Below, in pieces: positions 1 through 8,256 of a stretch of 64,000 nt of DNA (within the stretch, counting starts at the first letter, position 1; each line of letters opens with the position of its first letter). Under the pieces are notes generated by a model. That model worked only from the letters and a program-made list of their open reading frames with translations, made no database searches and had not been told where the DNA came from. Made by a program: the position numbers and the translations under genes. Source of the DNA: Lentihominibacter butyricus (lineage in GTDB: Bacteria > Bacillota > Clostridia > Peptostreptococcales > Anaerovoracaceae); assembly GCF_025567305.1 (NCBI RefSeq), contig NZ_JAOQJP010000008.1:62001-126000 (forward strand). Direction: 5' to 3'.

Positions 1-2
1 TG

Positions 3-122
3 CTCCGCGAGGAGAAGCGTAAGGAGGGGATGGATACCGGATGGATCGGAGACGTGATCGTGGATCTGTGCAATGCCCCGAAGAAAAAAACAAGGGTCAT
101 GGGTGACGGTTGTGAAAGGTAG
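3..122 (+). CDS. C-terminal end of an unidentified ICE protein (5' part outside window)
   Basis: An open frame enters from the left edge and ends at TAG 120-122, giving the last 39 residues, which are rich in Lys, Arg and Glu and end GDGCER. It overlaps the beginning of the coupling-protein gene, as is usual in conjugation operons. In Tn1549-like elements the gene before the VirD4 homologue is often a PcfB-like accessory protein, but the piece is too short to confirm that. I do not recognise the family. Confidence 0.45.
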   Translation, partial: LREEKRKEGMDTGWIGDVIVDLCNAPKKKTRVMGDGCER

Positions 123-1962
123 AGAGAAGATCATCGCGGCAGCATCCGGCATCATCCCTGCAGTGTGGCTGGCACTTCTCACAGCACCGTTCCTCAGCGG
201 AGGGCTCACGGAGATCGTATCCGGACTTCCGGATGCTCTCTGCAGCCCCTTTGCGATCACCATATGCGAAGACAGTATGAAGACGGTCTTCCTTTTTTTA
301 TGTGCCTATATGATAGGAATCGGGATCGCGATTTCTTCCGGAAGGAATTACAGGAGAGGAGAAGAGATGGGTTCGGCTGTATGGGGCGATGCCACGAAGC
401 TGGACCGGAAGTATCGTGCTGTGCCGGACACGGAAAACAAGATCCTGACACAGAACGTGCGGATCGGGCTGGACGGCAGGAAGCACAGGAGAAACCTCAA
501 CGTACTGGTGTGTGGAGGCTCCGGTTCCGGGAAGACCCGCTTCTACTGCAAACCGAACCTGATGCAGGCAAACACCTCTCTTGTGGTACTGGATCCGAAG
601 GGAGAGAACCTCAGGGCGACCGGGAACCTGCTGAAGGCAAAAGGATATGAGATCAGGGTGCTCGATCTCATCAACATGAGAAAGAGCCACTGCTACAATC
701 CATTTATCTACCTCAGGGACGACAATGATGTCCAGAGGCTGGTGACGAACCTTTTCAAGTCCACCACGCCGAAAGGTGCGACCAGCAGTGATCCGTTCTG
801 GGACACCGCTGCGCAGATGCTCCTGCTGGCACTGATCTTCTATCTGAGATATGAGGCGCCGGAGGAGGAACAGAATTTCCCGATGGTCATGGAGATGCTC
901 CGGGCAGGTGCGATCACCGATGAGGACGGCGGGGAATATACGCCCCTTGACAGACTCTTTGCAAGACTGGAGCAGAAGGATCCTGATCACATCGCTGTGA
1001 AATATTATAAGGATTATCATTCGGGGTCAGCAAAGACCCTGAAGTCGATCCAGATCACGCTGGCATCGAGACTCGAGAAGTTCAATCTGGAAGAGCTGAG
1101 GTCGCTCACCATGACGGACGAGCTGGAGCTCGAAAGGATGGGGGAGAGGAAGACTGCACTCTTCGCACTGATACCGGACAATGACACCAGCTTCAACTTT
1201 CTGGTGTCAATCCTGTACACGCAGCTTTTCCAGCAGCTGTTCTATGTGGCGGATCACAGGTATGGAGGAAGGCTGCCGGTCCATGTGCATTTCTGCATGG
1301 ACGAGTTCGCAAACGTGTCGCTCCCGGACGATTTCGACAAGATCCTTGCAGTGATGAGATCCAGAGAAGTTTCTGTGTCCATCATCCTGCAGAACATGGC
1401 GCAGCTTAAGGCACTCTTTGAGAAGCAGTGGGAAAGCATCGCAGGCAACTGTGATGTGTTCCTGTATCTGGGAGGAAATGAGCAGAGCACACATAAATAT
1501 GTCTCGGAGCTTTTGGGAAAGGAGACGATCGATACCAACAACTACAACCGGTCATACGGAAGGAACGGGAGCTATTCCACAGGGTATCAGCTCAGCGGGA
1601 GAGAGCTGCTGGATGCGGCTGAAGTCAGGATGCTCGATAACCGCTGCGCGATCCTGTTCATCAGAGGAGAACGGGCTGTAAAGGATCTGAAGTACGACAT
1701 CCTGAAGCATCCGAATGTCTGCTTCACGGAAGACGGAGGAGCAGAACCGTATCTTCACGGGAAGGTGGAATGGGACATTGCAGATATTTTTATTGAAGAA
1801 TACAGAGATACCGGCAGGGATGACATAAAAGAAAAGGACACCGACGGATCTGCACCGGAGGAGACGGGATATGAGCTCCTGTCAGAGGCGGACATCCTGA
1901 AGGAGATAGAGAAGGAGGAAAAGGAGAATGGACAGAAAGAAAACAGACAGCAGCAGGCATAG
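73..1962 (+). CDS. VirD4/TcpA-like type IV coupling protein
   Basis: ATPase that links the relaxosome to the mating-pair channel and drives DNA export at the membrane. The N-terminus has two hydrophobic segments (about residues 20-42 and 70-88). These are followed by a P-loop GGSGSGKT at 148-155, the VLDPKGE motif around 171-177 and a Walker B-like MDEFAN around 409-414. The length of 629 residues fits VirD4/TraG proteins of Clostridial ICEs. The ATG at 73 has no clear ribosome site. GTG at 103 or 112, behind AAGGG at 92-96, is a plausible alternative start. The end overlaps the Maff2 gene by 35 bp, so the genes are one transcription unit. The family call is firm; the start is not. Confidence 0.93.
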   Translation: MPRRKKQGSWVTVVKGREKIIAAASGIIPAVWLALLTAPFLSGGLTEIVSGLPDALCSPFAITICEDSMKTVFLFLCAYMIGIGIAISSGRNYRRGEEMGSAVWGDATKLDRKYRAVPDTENKILTQNVRIGLDGRKHRRNLNVLVCGGSGSGKTRFYCKPNLMQANTSLVVLDPKGENLRATGNLLKAKGYEIRVLDLINMRKSHCYNPFIYLRDDNDVQRLVTNLFKSTTPKGATSSDPFWDTAAQMLLLALIFYLRYEAPEEEQNFPMVMEMLRAGAITDEDGGEYTPLDRLFARLEQKDPDHIAVKYYKDYHSGSAKTLKSIQITLASRLEKFNLEELRSLTMTDELELERMGERKTALFALIPDNDTSFNFLVSILYTQLFQQLFYVADHRYGGRLPVHVHFCMDEFANVSLPDDFDKILAVMRSREVSVSIILQNMAQLKALFEKQWESIAGNCDVFLYLGGNEQSTHKYVSELLGKETIDTNNYNRSYGRNGSYSTGYQLSGRELLDAAEVRMLDNRCAILFIRGERAVKDLKYDILKHPNVCFTEDGGAEPYLHGKVEWDIADIFIEEYRDTGRDDIKEKDTDGSAPEETGYELLSEADILKEIEKEEKENGQKENRQQQA

Positions 1963-2266
1963 AAGCCTTGACAGGCGAGGCAGGATCATCTTCGCAGGAT
2001 ACGCTGCAGCGGTACTGGTCATGACGGTATCCACAGAGACCTGCTTTGCAGCGAACGATCCGCTGGCGGTGGTGAACAATCTTTCCACCTTTATTTTCAG
2101 CCTGATCCGTGCGATCGGACTGATCCTGCTGGGGTTCGGTATCGTGCAGGTGGGACTGTCGCTCAAGAGCCATGACCCGTCACAGAGAGCCAACGGGTTT
2201 CTGACCCTGGCAGGCGGCATCATCATCACGTTCACGAAAGAGATCCTGGCGCTGATCACAGGGTAG
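1928..2266 (+). CDS. Maff2-family small membrane protein of conjugation module
   Basis: A 112-residue protein with three hydrophobic stretches (about 20-38, 50-72 and 88-108) and an Arg/Lys-rich cytoplasmic N-terminus. The sequence resembles the Maff2 family, which lies directly behind the coupling protein in CTn-type elements and may play a VirB2/TrbC-like role in the channel. That role is inferred from position and topology. The gene overlaps the coupling-protein gene by 35 bp, which indicates translational coupling. The alanine-rich segment near residue 40 could be a signal-peptide cleavage region. Confidence 0.85.
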   Translation: MDRKKTDSSRHRSLDRRGRIIFAGYAAAVLVMTVSTETCFAANDPLAVVNNLSTFIFSLIRAIGLILLGFGIVQVGLSLKSHDPSQRANGFLTLAGGIIITFTKEILALITG

Positions 2267-2344
2267 AGTCCTGAAGCAACAGGATACGGCAGTGAGAGCT
2301 GCCGGTACATGGCGAGGATCAGTAAAATGGCAGATCCGGTAAAC

Positions 2345-2369
2345 AGTGGTTGTCGCAAAATTTGCGACA
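2345..2369. repeat. Upstream copy of a 25-bp palindromic repeat
   Basis: This stretch matches 2644-2668 exactly. Its core is GTCGCAAA-A-TTTGCGAC, a perfect inverted repeat with a one-base centre. It lies 26 bp before the -35 box of the RhuM-Fic promoter, so it could be an operator. The second copy is inside the RhuM-Fic reading frame. Confidence 0.9.
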
Positions 2370-2395
2370 GTTCGAATTGAGGATTGCTTTTTTTA

Positions 2396-2424
2396 TTGCC
2401 CGAACTCCAACGGGAACGTATAAT
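2396..2424 (+). promoter_or_regulatory. Promoter of the RhuM-Fic gene
   Basis: TTGCCC (2396-2401), a 17-bp spacer and TATAAT (2419-2424), 32 bp upstream of the likely start codon. A separate promoter inside the transfer operon shows that RhuM-Fic is an independently expressed cargo gene. Confidence 0.7.
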
Positions 2425-2461
2425 GTCAATATAGATGAATCTCGTATAGGAGAAAATGTGC

Positions 2462-3409
2462 ATGGAAAAGATAAATGAACTGGTTTTATTTGAAACGAAA
2501 GACAAGGAAATAAAACTGTCGGTTCCGCTTGAACAGGAAACTGTGTGGTTGAACAGAAACCAGATGGCCGACCTGTTCGGCAGAGATGTCAAAACGATAG
2601 GCAAACATATAAATAATGCATTGAAAGAAGAACTGGATGATGAAGTGGTTGTCGCAAAATTTGCGACAACCACTAAACATGGAGCTGTTGATGGAAAAAC
2701 GCAAACTCATATGGTGGAATACTATAACCTGGATATGATCATTTCAGTCGGGTATCGGGTGAAATCCAGACGAGGTGTGGAGTTTCGAAGATGGGCAAAC
2801 AATGTATTGAAGCAGTACATACTGCGAGGATATGCAGTAAATAATAATCGTATCACACAGTTGGGTGAGGTGATACAGGTCATGAAACGCACACAGGATG
2901 CTCTGGACAGCGGACAGGTGCTTTCGGTAATAGAAAAGTACAGCACAGCCCTTGATCTTCTGGATGCATATGATCATCAGAATATGGAAAGACCGAAAGG
3001 TAATGAGGCTGCTTATATATTGACATACGAAGAATGTAAAGAAATCATATCCAGCATGAGGTTCGGGAATGAATCTGACATTTTCGGCAAGGAGAAAGAT
3101 GATTCATTCAAAGGCAGTATCGGGAATATATATCAGTCTTTCGGAGGTGAGGATCTCTATCCGACGCTGGAAGAAAAGGCGGCTCATTTATTATACTTCA
3201 TAACAAAGAATCACAGTTTTCATGATGGAAACAAGAGGATCGCTGCGACGATATTCCTGTATTTTCTTGATAGAAACGGAGCACTGTTTGTAGATGGGAA
3301 TAAGACAATAGACGATCATACTCTGGTGGCACTTACCATCATGATCGCAGAGTCAAAACCGGAGGAAATGGAAATGATGATAACCGTCATCATGAACTGT
3401 ATGAAATAG
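2462..3409 (+). CDS. RhuM-family DNA-binding protein with C-terminal Fic/Doc domain
   Basis: A 315-residue two-domain protein. Residues about 1-120 match the RhuM virulence/DNA-binding family (LNRNQMADLFGRD, then YYNLDMIISVGYRVKS and RRWANNVLKQYI). The C-terminal part carries a Fic core HSFHDGNKR at 251-259, with the catalytic His and the GNxR end but Ser in place of the usual Pro. Fic proteins usually transfer AMP or other groups to target proteins; the target here is unknown. ATG 2462 is preferred because AGGAG at 2448-2452 is 9 bp away; ATG 2456 is only 3 bp from it. The gene sits between Maff2 and the VirB6-like gene with its own promoter and terminator, so it looks like inserted cargo, possibly an anti-competitor or toxin function. 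Confidence 0.88.
   Translation: MEKINELVLFETKDKEIKLSVPLEQETVWLNRNQMADLFGRDVKTIGKHINNALKEELDDEVVVAKFATTTKHGAVDGKTQTHMVEYYNLDMIISVGYRVKSRRGVEFRRWANNVLKQYILRGYAVNNNRITQLGEVIQVMKRTQDALDSGQVLSVIEKYSTALDLLDAYDHQNMERPKGNEAAYILTYEECKEIISSMRFGNESDIFGKEKDDSFKGSIGNIYQSFGGEDLYPTLEEKAAHLLYFITKNHSFHDGNKRIAATIFLYFLDRNGALFVDGNKTIDDHTLVALTIMIAESKPEEMEMMITVIMNCMK
2644..2674. repeat. Perfect 31-nt inverted repeat inside the RhuM-Fic gene
   Basis: Two 15-bp arms (AGTGGTTGTCGCAAA and its complement) flank one central A. The first 25 bases repeat those at 2345-2369. It encodes the VVAKFATTT segment, which from memory is well kept among RhuM proteins. It could act as an intragenic operator or an RNA hairpin. Confidence 0.92.
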
Positions 3410-3442
3410 AAGAAACATATGATACGGAGCTGTATTACATGG

Positions 3443-3474
3443 CCGGAAGGATCGCACTTCCGGTCTTTTATTTT
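3443..3474 (+). terminator. Rho-independent terminator after RhuM-Fic
   Basis: CCGGAAG (3443-3449) pairs with CTTCCGG (3457-3463) around a 7-nt loop and is followed by a T-rich run. It closes the RhuM-Fic cassette before the transfer operon resumes. Confidence 0.75.
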
Positions 3475-3530
3475 ACCCGGAAAGGAGGAAATCGGATGAA
3501 TATCGTAGCGGAAGGAAGGAGGAGGGAGCA

Positions 3531-4367
3531 TTGTCGGACAACTGGGTCGTACAGAATCTGGAGAACACCCTGGGCACATGGAACGAGAAGCTGGCGGAGA
3601 TCTGGACGCTGCTGACGCAGTCACCGGAGAAATTCAAAGGCGGGGAGATCTGGAAGGTCATACTGAACATACACGGAGCACTGCAGGCGATCGCGATCGC
3701 ACTGCTGGTGCTCTTTTTTCTTGTGGGTGTCGTTAAGACGTGCGGTACGGTGGCGGAGCTGAAGAAGCCGGAGCATGCGGTGAAGCTCTTCATAAGGTTC
3801 GCCATCGCGAAAGGTGTCGTGACCTACGGGCTGGAACTGATGCTCGCCATCTTCAGCATCGTGCAGGGAGTGATCGAGACGATCATGAGATCGGCAGGAG
3901 TGTTCAGTTCTGACAAGGCGGTGCTCCCGAAGAAAATGATAGAGGCCATCGAGGACTGCGGATTCTTTGAGAGCATCCCGCTGTGGGCGGTGACGCTGAT
4001 CGGGAGCCTGGTGATAACCATCCTCTCGTTCATCATGATCCTGACGGTATACGGAAGGTTCTTCAAGATCTACCTGTACACGGCGATCGCACCGATCCCG
4101 CTTGCGACCTTTGCAGGGCAGCCGACGGAGCAGATCGGGAAAAGCTTTCTCAAGAGCTATGCAGGAGTGTGCCTGGAAGGAGCGATTATCATGCTTGCCT
4201 GCATCATATTCTCGAAGTTCGCTTCCTCGCCGCCTGAGATCGATGCGGATGCCACCGTGGTGTCCATGGTATGGGCATATATCGGTGAGATGGTGTTCAA
4301 TATGCTGGTCCTTGTGGGGACTGTGAAAATGGCGGACCGTCTGGTCCATGAAATGATGGGAATATAG
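3531..4367 (+). CDS. VirB6/TrbL-like conjugal transfer membrane protein (CD1112 type)
   Basis: A 278-residue polytopic protein with about six hydrophobic helices, including residues near 45-65, 85-105, 145-170 and 180-200, and an amphipathic N-terminus. It resembles the VirB6/TrbL-like CD1112 group of Clostridial ICEs, which form the inner-membrane part of the transfer channel. The start is TTG at 3531 behind a strong AAGGAGGAGGG site (3515-3526); no ATG is in frame nearby. It is followed by the DUF5688 gene after 10 bp. The RhuM-Fic cassette separates it from Maff2, its normal neighbour. Confidence 0.85.
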   Translation: MSDNWVVQNLENTLGTWNEKLAEIWTLLTQSPEKFKGGEIWKVILNIHGALQAIAIALLVLFFLVGVVKTCGTVAELKKPEHAVKLFIRFAIAKGVVTYGLELMLAIFSIVQGVIETIMRSAGVFSSDKAVLPKKMIEAIEDCGFFESIPLWAVTLIGSLVITILSFIMILTVYGRFFKIYLYTAIAPIPLATFAGQPTEQIGKSFLKSYAGVCLEGAIIMLACIIFSKFASSPPEIDADATVVSMVWAYIGEMVFNMLVLVGTVKMADRLVHEMMGI

Positions 4368-4377
4368 GAGGAGAGAA

Positions 4378-5337
4378 ATGGATAAGGAAAAATTCTTTGA
4401 AGAGATCACAGAAGCGGTCAAAAAAGAGATCCGTAAAGTACAGGAAGACCTGCAGGTCGAAACAGGTGAAGTGGTGAAGAACAATGACCAGAAACTTCAC
4501 GGGATCAGCCTTCGCAGACCGGGACAGGAGGCGGCTCCGACCCTGTATCTGGAGGATTGCCTGAGAGAATACGAGAACGGAAGGTCGCTGCAGCAGATCG
4601 CAGAGGCAGTGGCGGAAGCACTGAGGGGAGCTTTGCAGAAAGCACCGCAGACAGCAGATATCTCTCTGGAATATCAGGATGTCGAGAAGAAGCTGGTGTT
4701 CCAGGTCGCAGAGGCGGAGAGGAACAGAGAACGACTGAAGGATCTTGTCTACAGACCGGCTGCAAACGGGTTCGTCAAGGTGGCCTATGTGATGCTGGAG
4801 GAAGACGGGAGCGGCAATCTGTGCTTTGCGGTGACAAAGAGGATGGCGGAAGATTTCGGGTATGACGTGGAGCGTCTTCTGGATAAAGCAGATGCGAACA
4901 CGCAGCAGCGATACAGACCGGTCCTGACGGAGATGACCGACGTATTCATGGGCGGATCCTGTGCAGAGGGCGGGATCGATCCGCTCACAGAGGATTTTGG
5001 AAAGGCTGCGGACGGGATGATGTATGTCCTGACCAACGAGAGCAGTATCAATGGAGCGGGAGCACTGTTCTATCCGGATGTGCAGACGAGGATCGGCGAG
5101 ATCCTGGGGAGCAGTTATTACGTCCTGCCGTCCAGCAGGCACGAGGTCATCATCACGCCTGAGAGGAATGCTCCCGGGATCAGGGAGCTGCAGGCTCTTG
5201 TAAGAGACGTGAACAGGACGATAGTGGAGCCAAGGGATGTACTGAGCGACAGAGTGTTCCTTTTCGATCGTGAAAAGAACAGGCTGATGGAACCGGCAGC
5301 TATGGAAAGACTCACGGATGAAAGGAGCAGCAGGTAA
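4378..5337 (+). CDS. DUF5688-family protein
   Basis: A 319-residue soluble protein that matches the DUF5688 pattern: an acidic helical N-terminus, then segments like TNESSINGAGALFYPDVQ and YYVLPSSRHEVIITP. Proteins of this group are common cargo or accessory genes in Clostridial conjugative elements; no biochemical role is known to me. The start is supported by GGAGGAG just upstream. The stop overlaps the PrgI start by one base, so it is co-translated with the transfer genes here. Confidence 0.75.
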   Translation: MDKEKFFEEITEAVKKEIRKVQEDLQVETGEVVKNNDQKLHGISLRRPGQEAAPTLYLEDCLREYENGRSLQQIAEAVAEALRGALQKAPQTADISLEYQDVEKKLVFQVAEAERNRERLKDLVYRPAANGFVKVAYVMLEEDGSGNLCFAVTKRMAEDFGYDVERLLDKADANTQQRYRPVLTEMTDVFMGGSCAEGGIDPLTEDFGKAADGMMYVLTNESSINGAGALFYPDVQTRIGEILGSSYYVLPSSRHEVIITPERNAPGIRELQALVRDVNRTIVEPRDVLSDRVFLFDREKNRLMEPAAMERLTDERSSR

Positions 5338-5798
5338 TGGAAGTCAGGATCAACAAGGAGATACGGGAGTATTCAGAGAACATGTTTTTCGGACTGACAC
5401 TTCGTCAGTTCTTTTTTTCTGTCCTGGGGTGCGGTGCAGCAGTGGGGATCTATTTCCTCTGCCGTGACGTCCTGGGACTTGAGATCACGACGTGGCTCTG
5501 CGTCCTGGGCGTCGTGCCTTTTGCAGCAGTGGGGTTCCTGAGATATAACGGGATGCCTGCAGAGAAGTTCATCGCTGCCTATGTGAAAAGCAGGTTCCTG
5601 TTCCCGTCAGGGTATCTCAGCAGGCCGGAGTCTTTGTATTTCAAAGCGATGGAGGAAAGCATCGGGCTGCGCCAGGGGAGCTTTTCGAAGAAAGAGCTCC
5701 GAAGGATCAGAAGAAGGGAGAAAAAGCAGAAAAAAGCAGAGGCACGTGAAGCGAAAAAAGAAGCAGAAAGAAGAAAGAGAGGCAGAAGAAAATGTTAA
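5337..5798 (+). CDS. PrgI-family membrane protein
   Basis: A 153-residue protein with two transmembrane helices (about 24-42 and 47-68) after a short N-terminus and a very basic coiled tail (residues 118-153, rich in Lys, Arg and Glu). This matches PrgI, a small channel component encoded directly before the VirB4 ATPase in Gram-positive conjugation systems. Its start overlaps the previous stop by one base and its end overlaps VirB4 by 7 bp. Partnership with VirB4 is inferred from this coupling. Confidence 0.88.
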   Translation: MEVRINKEIREYSENMFFGLTLRQFFFSVLGCGAAVGIYFLCRDVLGLEITTWLCVLGVVPFAAVGFLRYNGMPAEKFIAAYVKSRFLFPSGYLSRPESLYFKAMEESIGLRQGSFSKKELRRIRRREKKQKKAEAREAKKEAERRKRGRRKC

Positions 5799-8131
5799 AG
5801 ACACTGAGATCTATCAACAGACAGGAAAAGGACAGACTCAGGATCCCGCGCTCTGTGCAGGATCTCATCCCCATCAGGACGATCTACCCAGACGGGATCT
5901 TCGAGGTGGCACCTGGAAAGTACAGCAGATCCTACCGGTTCGATGATATCAATTATGCGGTGGCATCCGGAAGCGACAAGGACTCCATGTTCCTGAAATA
6001 CAGCGAGATCCTGAACTCTCTTGACAGCGGAGCGATATCGAAGATCACCATCAACAACAGGCGGATGGACAGAAGAGAGATCACAAGGGACATCCTGCTC
6101 CCGGCAAGAGATGACAGGCTGGATGAGTACCGGAAGGAATACAACATGATGCTCCTGTCAAAGGCACTTTCCACGACATCCATCGTGCAGGACAAGTATC
6201 TGACCATATCGGTATTCCGAAACAGTATCGAGGATGCCAGAAGTTATTTCAACCGTGTAGGCGCGGAGCTGCAGATGCATTTCAGCAGACTGGGATCAGG
6301 TCTTACGGAGCTTGATGCAGAAGAGCGGCTGAAGATCCTGTTCGGCTTTTACCGTATCGGGGAGGAGTCATCCTTCAGTTTCAGCATGGAGGATTCTGCA
6401 AAGAAGGGACACTGTTTCAAGGACTATATCTCACCGGACTATATCGAGGTGGCAGATGACTATTTCATGCTGGGTGAAAAGTATGGAAGAGTCATGTTCC
6501 TGAAGGACTATGCGGCATTTCTCAAAGACGATATCCTGACGAAGCTCACGGAGATATCCAGGGATCTGATGCTGAGTATCGATATCATCCCCATCCCTAC
6601 AGACGAGGCGGTAAGAGAAGTGGAAAACAGGATGCTGGGAGTAGAGACGAATGCTGCAAACTGGCAGAGAAGACAGAACGCCAACAACAACTTCACTGCG
6701 ATGCTCCCGTATGACATGGAGCTTCAGAGAAATGAGACAAAGGAGTTCCTTGAGGATCTGACCACGAGAGATCAGAAAATGATGTTCGCTCTGGTGACGA
6801 TCGTCCATATGGCGGATACGAAGAAGCAGCTCGATGAGGATACGGAAGCCATCAGGACCGCAGCAAGGGAGAGGATGTGTCAGCTCGCGGTGCTGAAATG
6901 GCAGCAGATGGACGGGCTGAACACGGCACTCCCCATCGGTGTAAGAAAGATAGACGTGACCAGGACATTGACCACAGAGAGCCTTGCGGTGCTGATGCCC
7001 TTCCGGGTGCAGGAGATCGCACACAGACACGGCATCTATTACGGGCAGAATGCGATCTCAAAGAATATGATCGTGGCGGACAGGGAGCAGCTGATGAACG
7101 GGAACTCCTTCATCGTCGGCGTATCGGGATCGGGGAAGTCCTTTGCAGGGAAAAACGAGATCGTGAACCTGATGCTGGCAGGCGACTGCGATGTGATCCT
7201 TCTGGATCCGGAGCGGGAGTACAGTGCTCTTGTCCGTGCCATGGGAGGTGAAGTGATCCATATCTCCGCCACCAGTCCAAACCACATCAACGCGATGGAT
7301 ATGAACCGGGAATACGGGGACGGAGCAAACCCGGTGATCCTGAAGTCGGAGTTTGTACTGTCGTTGTGCGAGCAGCTGATCGGAGGGCAGAACCTGGGTG
7401 CGAAGCAGAAGTCCATCATTGACCGGTGTACAGCAGGGATATACAGGCAGTACCAGAGCAGAGGATACGAAGGGATCCCGCCGACACTGCAGGATTTCCA
7501 TCGGGAGCTCCTGTCACAGGATGAGCCGGAGGCGAAGGAGATAGCACTTGCGATAGAGCTTTTCACGGAAGGTTCTCTCAACACCTTTGCAAAGCACACC
7601 AATGTGGACACAAACAACCGTCTCATATGCTACGACATCCTGGATCTGGGAAAGCAGCTGATGCCCATCGGCATGCTGGTGGTGCTGGACAGCATCCTGA
7701 ACCGCATCACGAAAAACAGGGCGAAGGGCAGGAAGACTTTCATCTTCATCGATGAGATCTACCTGCTCTTTCAGCATGAGTATTCGGCGAACTTCCTGTT
7801 CACGCTCTGGAAGCGTGTGAGAAAGTACGGGGCATACTGCACCGGCATCACGCAGAACGTGGAGGATCTGCTGCAGTCCCACACTGCAAGGACCATGCTT
7901 GCCAACTCGGAGTTTCTGATCATGCTGAATCAGGCACCGACAGACAGGCTGGAACTTGCGAAGCTTATCAATATCTCCAGTGAGCAGATGGATTTTATCA
8001 AAGATGTAAATCCCGGATGCGGTCTGATCAAGGTGGGAAGCGCACTGGTGCCTTTCGAGAACAGGTTCCCGAAAAACACGGAGCTTTACCGGCTCATGTC
8101 CACGAAAGTCAACGAGAAGATCTATCACTGA
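5792..8131 (+). CDS. VirB4-like conjugal transfer ATPase (CD1110 type)
   Basis: A 779-residue ATPase that powers assembly and function of the mating channel at the cytoplasmic membrane. The P-loop GVSGSGKS is at 443-450, the Walker B-like IFIDEIYLL is near 650 and the C-terminal motor region (GAYCTGITQNVEDLL) follows. The length and order match VirB4/TraE proteins of CTn elements. It starts inside the PrgI gene. The short gap after it carries a hairpin and a direct repeat, so expression of the next gene may be uncoupled. Confidence 0.93.
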   Translation: MLKTLRSINRQEKDRLRIPRSVQDLIPIRTIYPDGIFEVAPGKYSRSYRFDDINYAVASGSDKDSMFLKYSEILNSLDSGAISKITINNRRMDRREITRDILLPARDDRLDEYRKEYNMMLLSKALSTTSIVQDKYLTISVFRNSIEDARSYFNRVGAELQMHFSRLGSGLTELDAEERLKILFGFYRIGEESSFSFSMEDSAKKGHCFKDYISPDYIEVADDYFMLGEKYGRVMFLKDYAAFLKDDILTKLTEISRDLMLSIDIIPIPTDEAVREVENRMLGVETNAANWQRRQNANNNFTAMLPYDMELQRNETKEFLEDLTTRDQKMMFALVTIVHMADTKKQLDEDTEAIRTAARERMCQLAVLKWQQMDGLNTALPIGVRKIDVTRTLTTESLAVLMPFRVQEIAHRHGIYYGQNAISKNMIVADREQLMNGNSFIVGVSGSGKSFAGKNEIVNLMLAGDCDVILLDPEREYSALVRAMGGEVIHISATSPNHINAMDMNREYGDGANPVILKSEFVLSLCEQLIGGQNLGAKQKSIIDRCTAGIYRQYQSRGYEGIPPTLQDFHRELLSQDEPEAKEIALAIELFTEGSLNTFAKHTNVDTNNRLICYDILDLGKQLMPIGMLVVLDSILNRITKNRAKGRKTFIFIDEIYLLFQHEYSANFLFTLWKRVRKYGAYCTGITQNVEDLLQSHTARTMLANSEFLIMLNQAPTDRLELAKLINISSEQMDFIKDVNPGCGLIKVGSALVPFENRFPKNTELYRLMSTKVNEKIYH

Positions 8132-8137
8132 GGCGGG

Positions 8138-8158
8138 CGGGATGCGTTAAGCATCCCG
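8138..8158 (+). other. Hairpin behind VirB4
   Basis: CGGGATGC (8138-8145) pairs with GCATCCCG (8151-8158) around GTTAA. There is no T run, so this is not a classical terminator. It could protect the mRNA or cause pausing between VirB4 and the cell-wall hydrolase gene. Confidence 0.55.
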
Positions 8159-8167
8159 GATACATGC

Positions 8168-8227
8168 AAACATTTCTTATTTTCGTGAAAAACAGCAATA
8201 AAACATTTCTCGTTTTCGGGAAAACAG
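8168..8227. repeat. Imperfect 27-28 bp direct repeat between VirB4 and hydrolase genes
   Basis: Copies 8168-8195 and 8201-8227 share AAACATTTCT, TTTTCG and GAAAA blocks and differ at a few positions, with a 33-bp period. The AT-rich sequence stands out from the GC-richer flanks. Its role is unknown; a regulatory site or the relic of a small insertion are possible. Confidence 0.6.
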
Positions 8228-8256
8228 ACACAGAAACGACAGAAAGGAGTGATCGG

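Noticed and set aside
2345..2674. Possible CRISPR repeat pair
   Set aside because: There are only two copies with a 299-bp gap, one within a coding region, and no spacer-repeat periodicity.
3621..4484. 287-codon minus-strand frame opposite the VirB6-like gene
   Set aside because: It runs against the transfer operon and has no start signal or family features.
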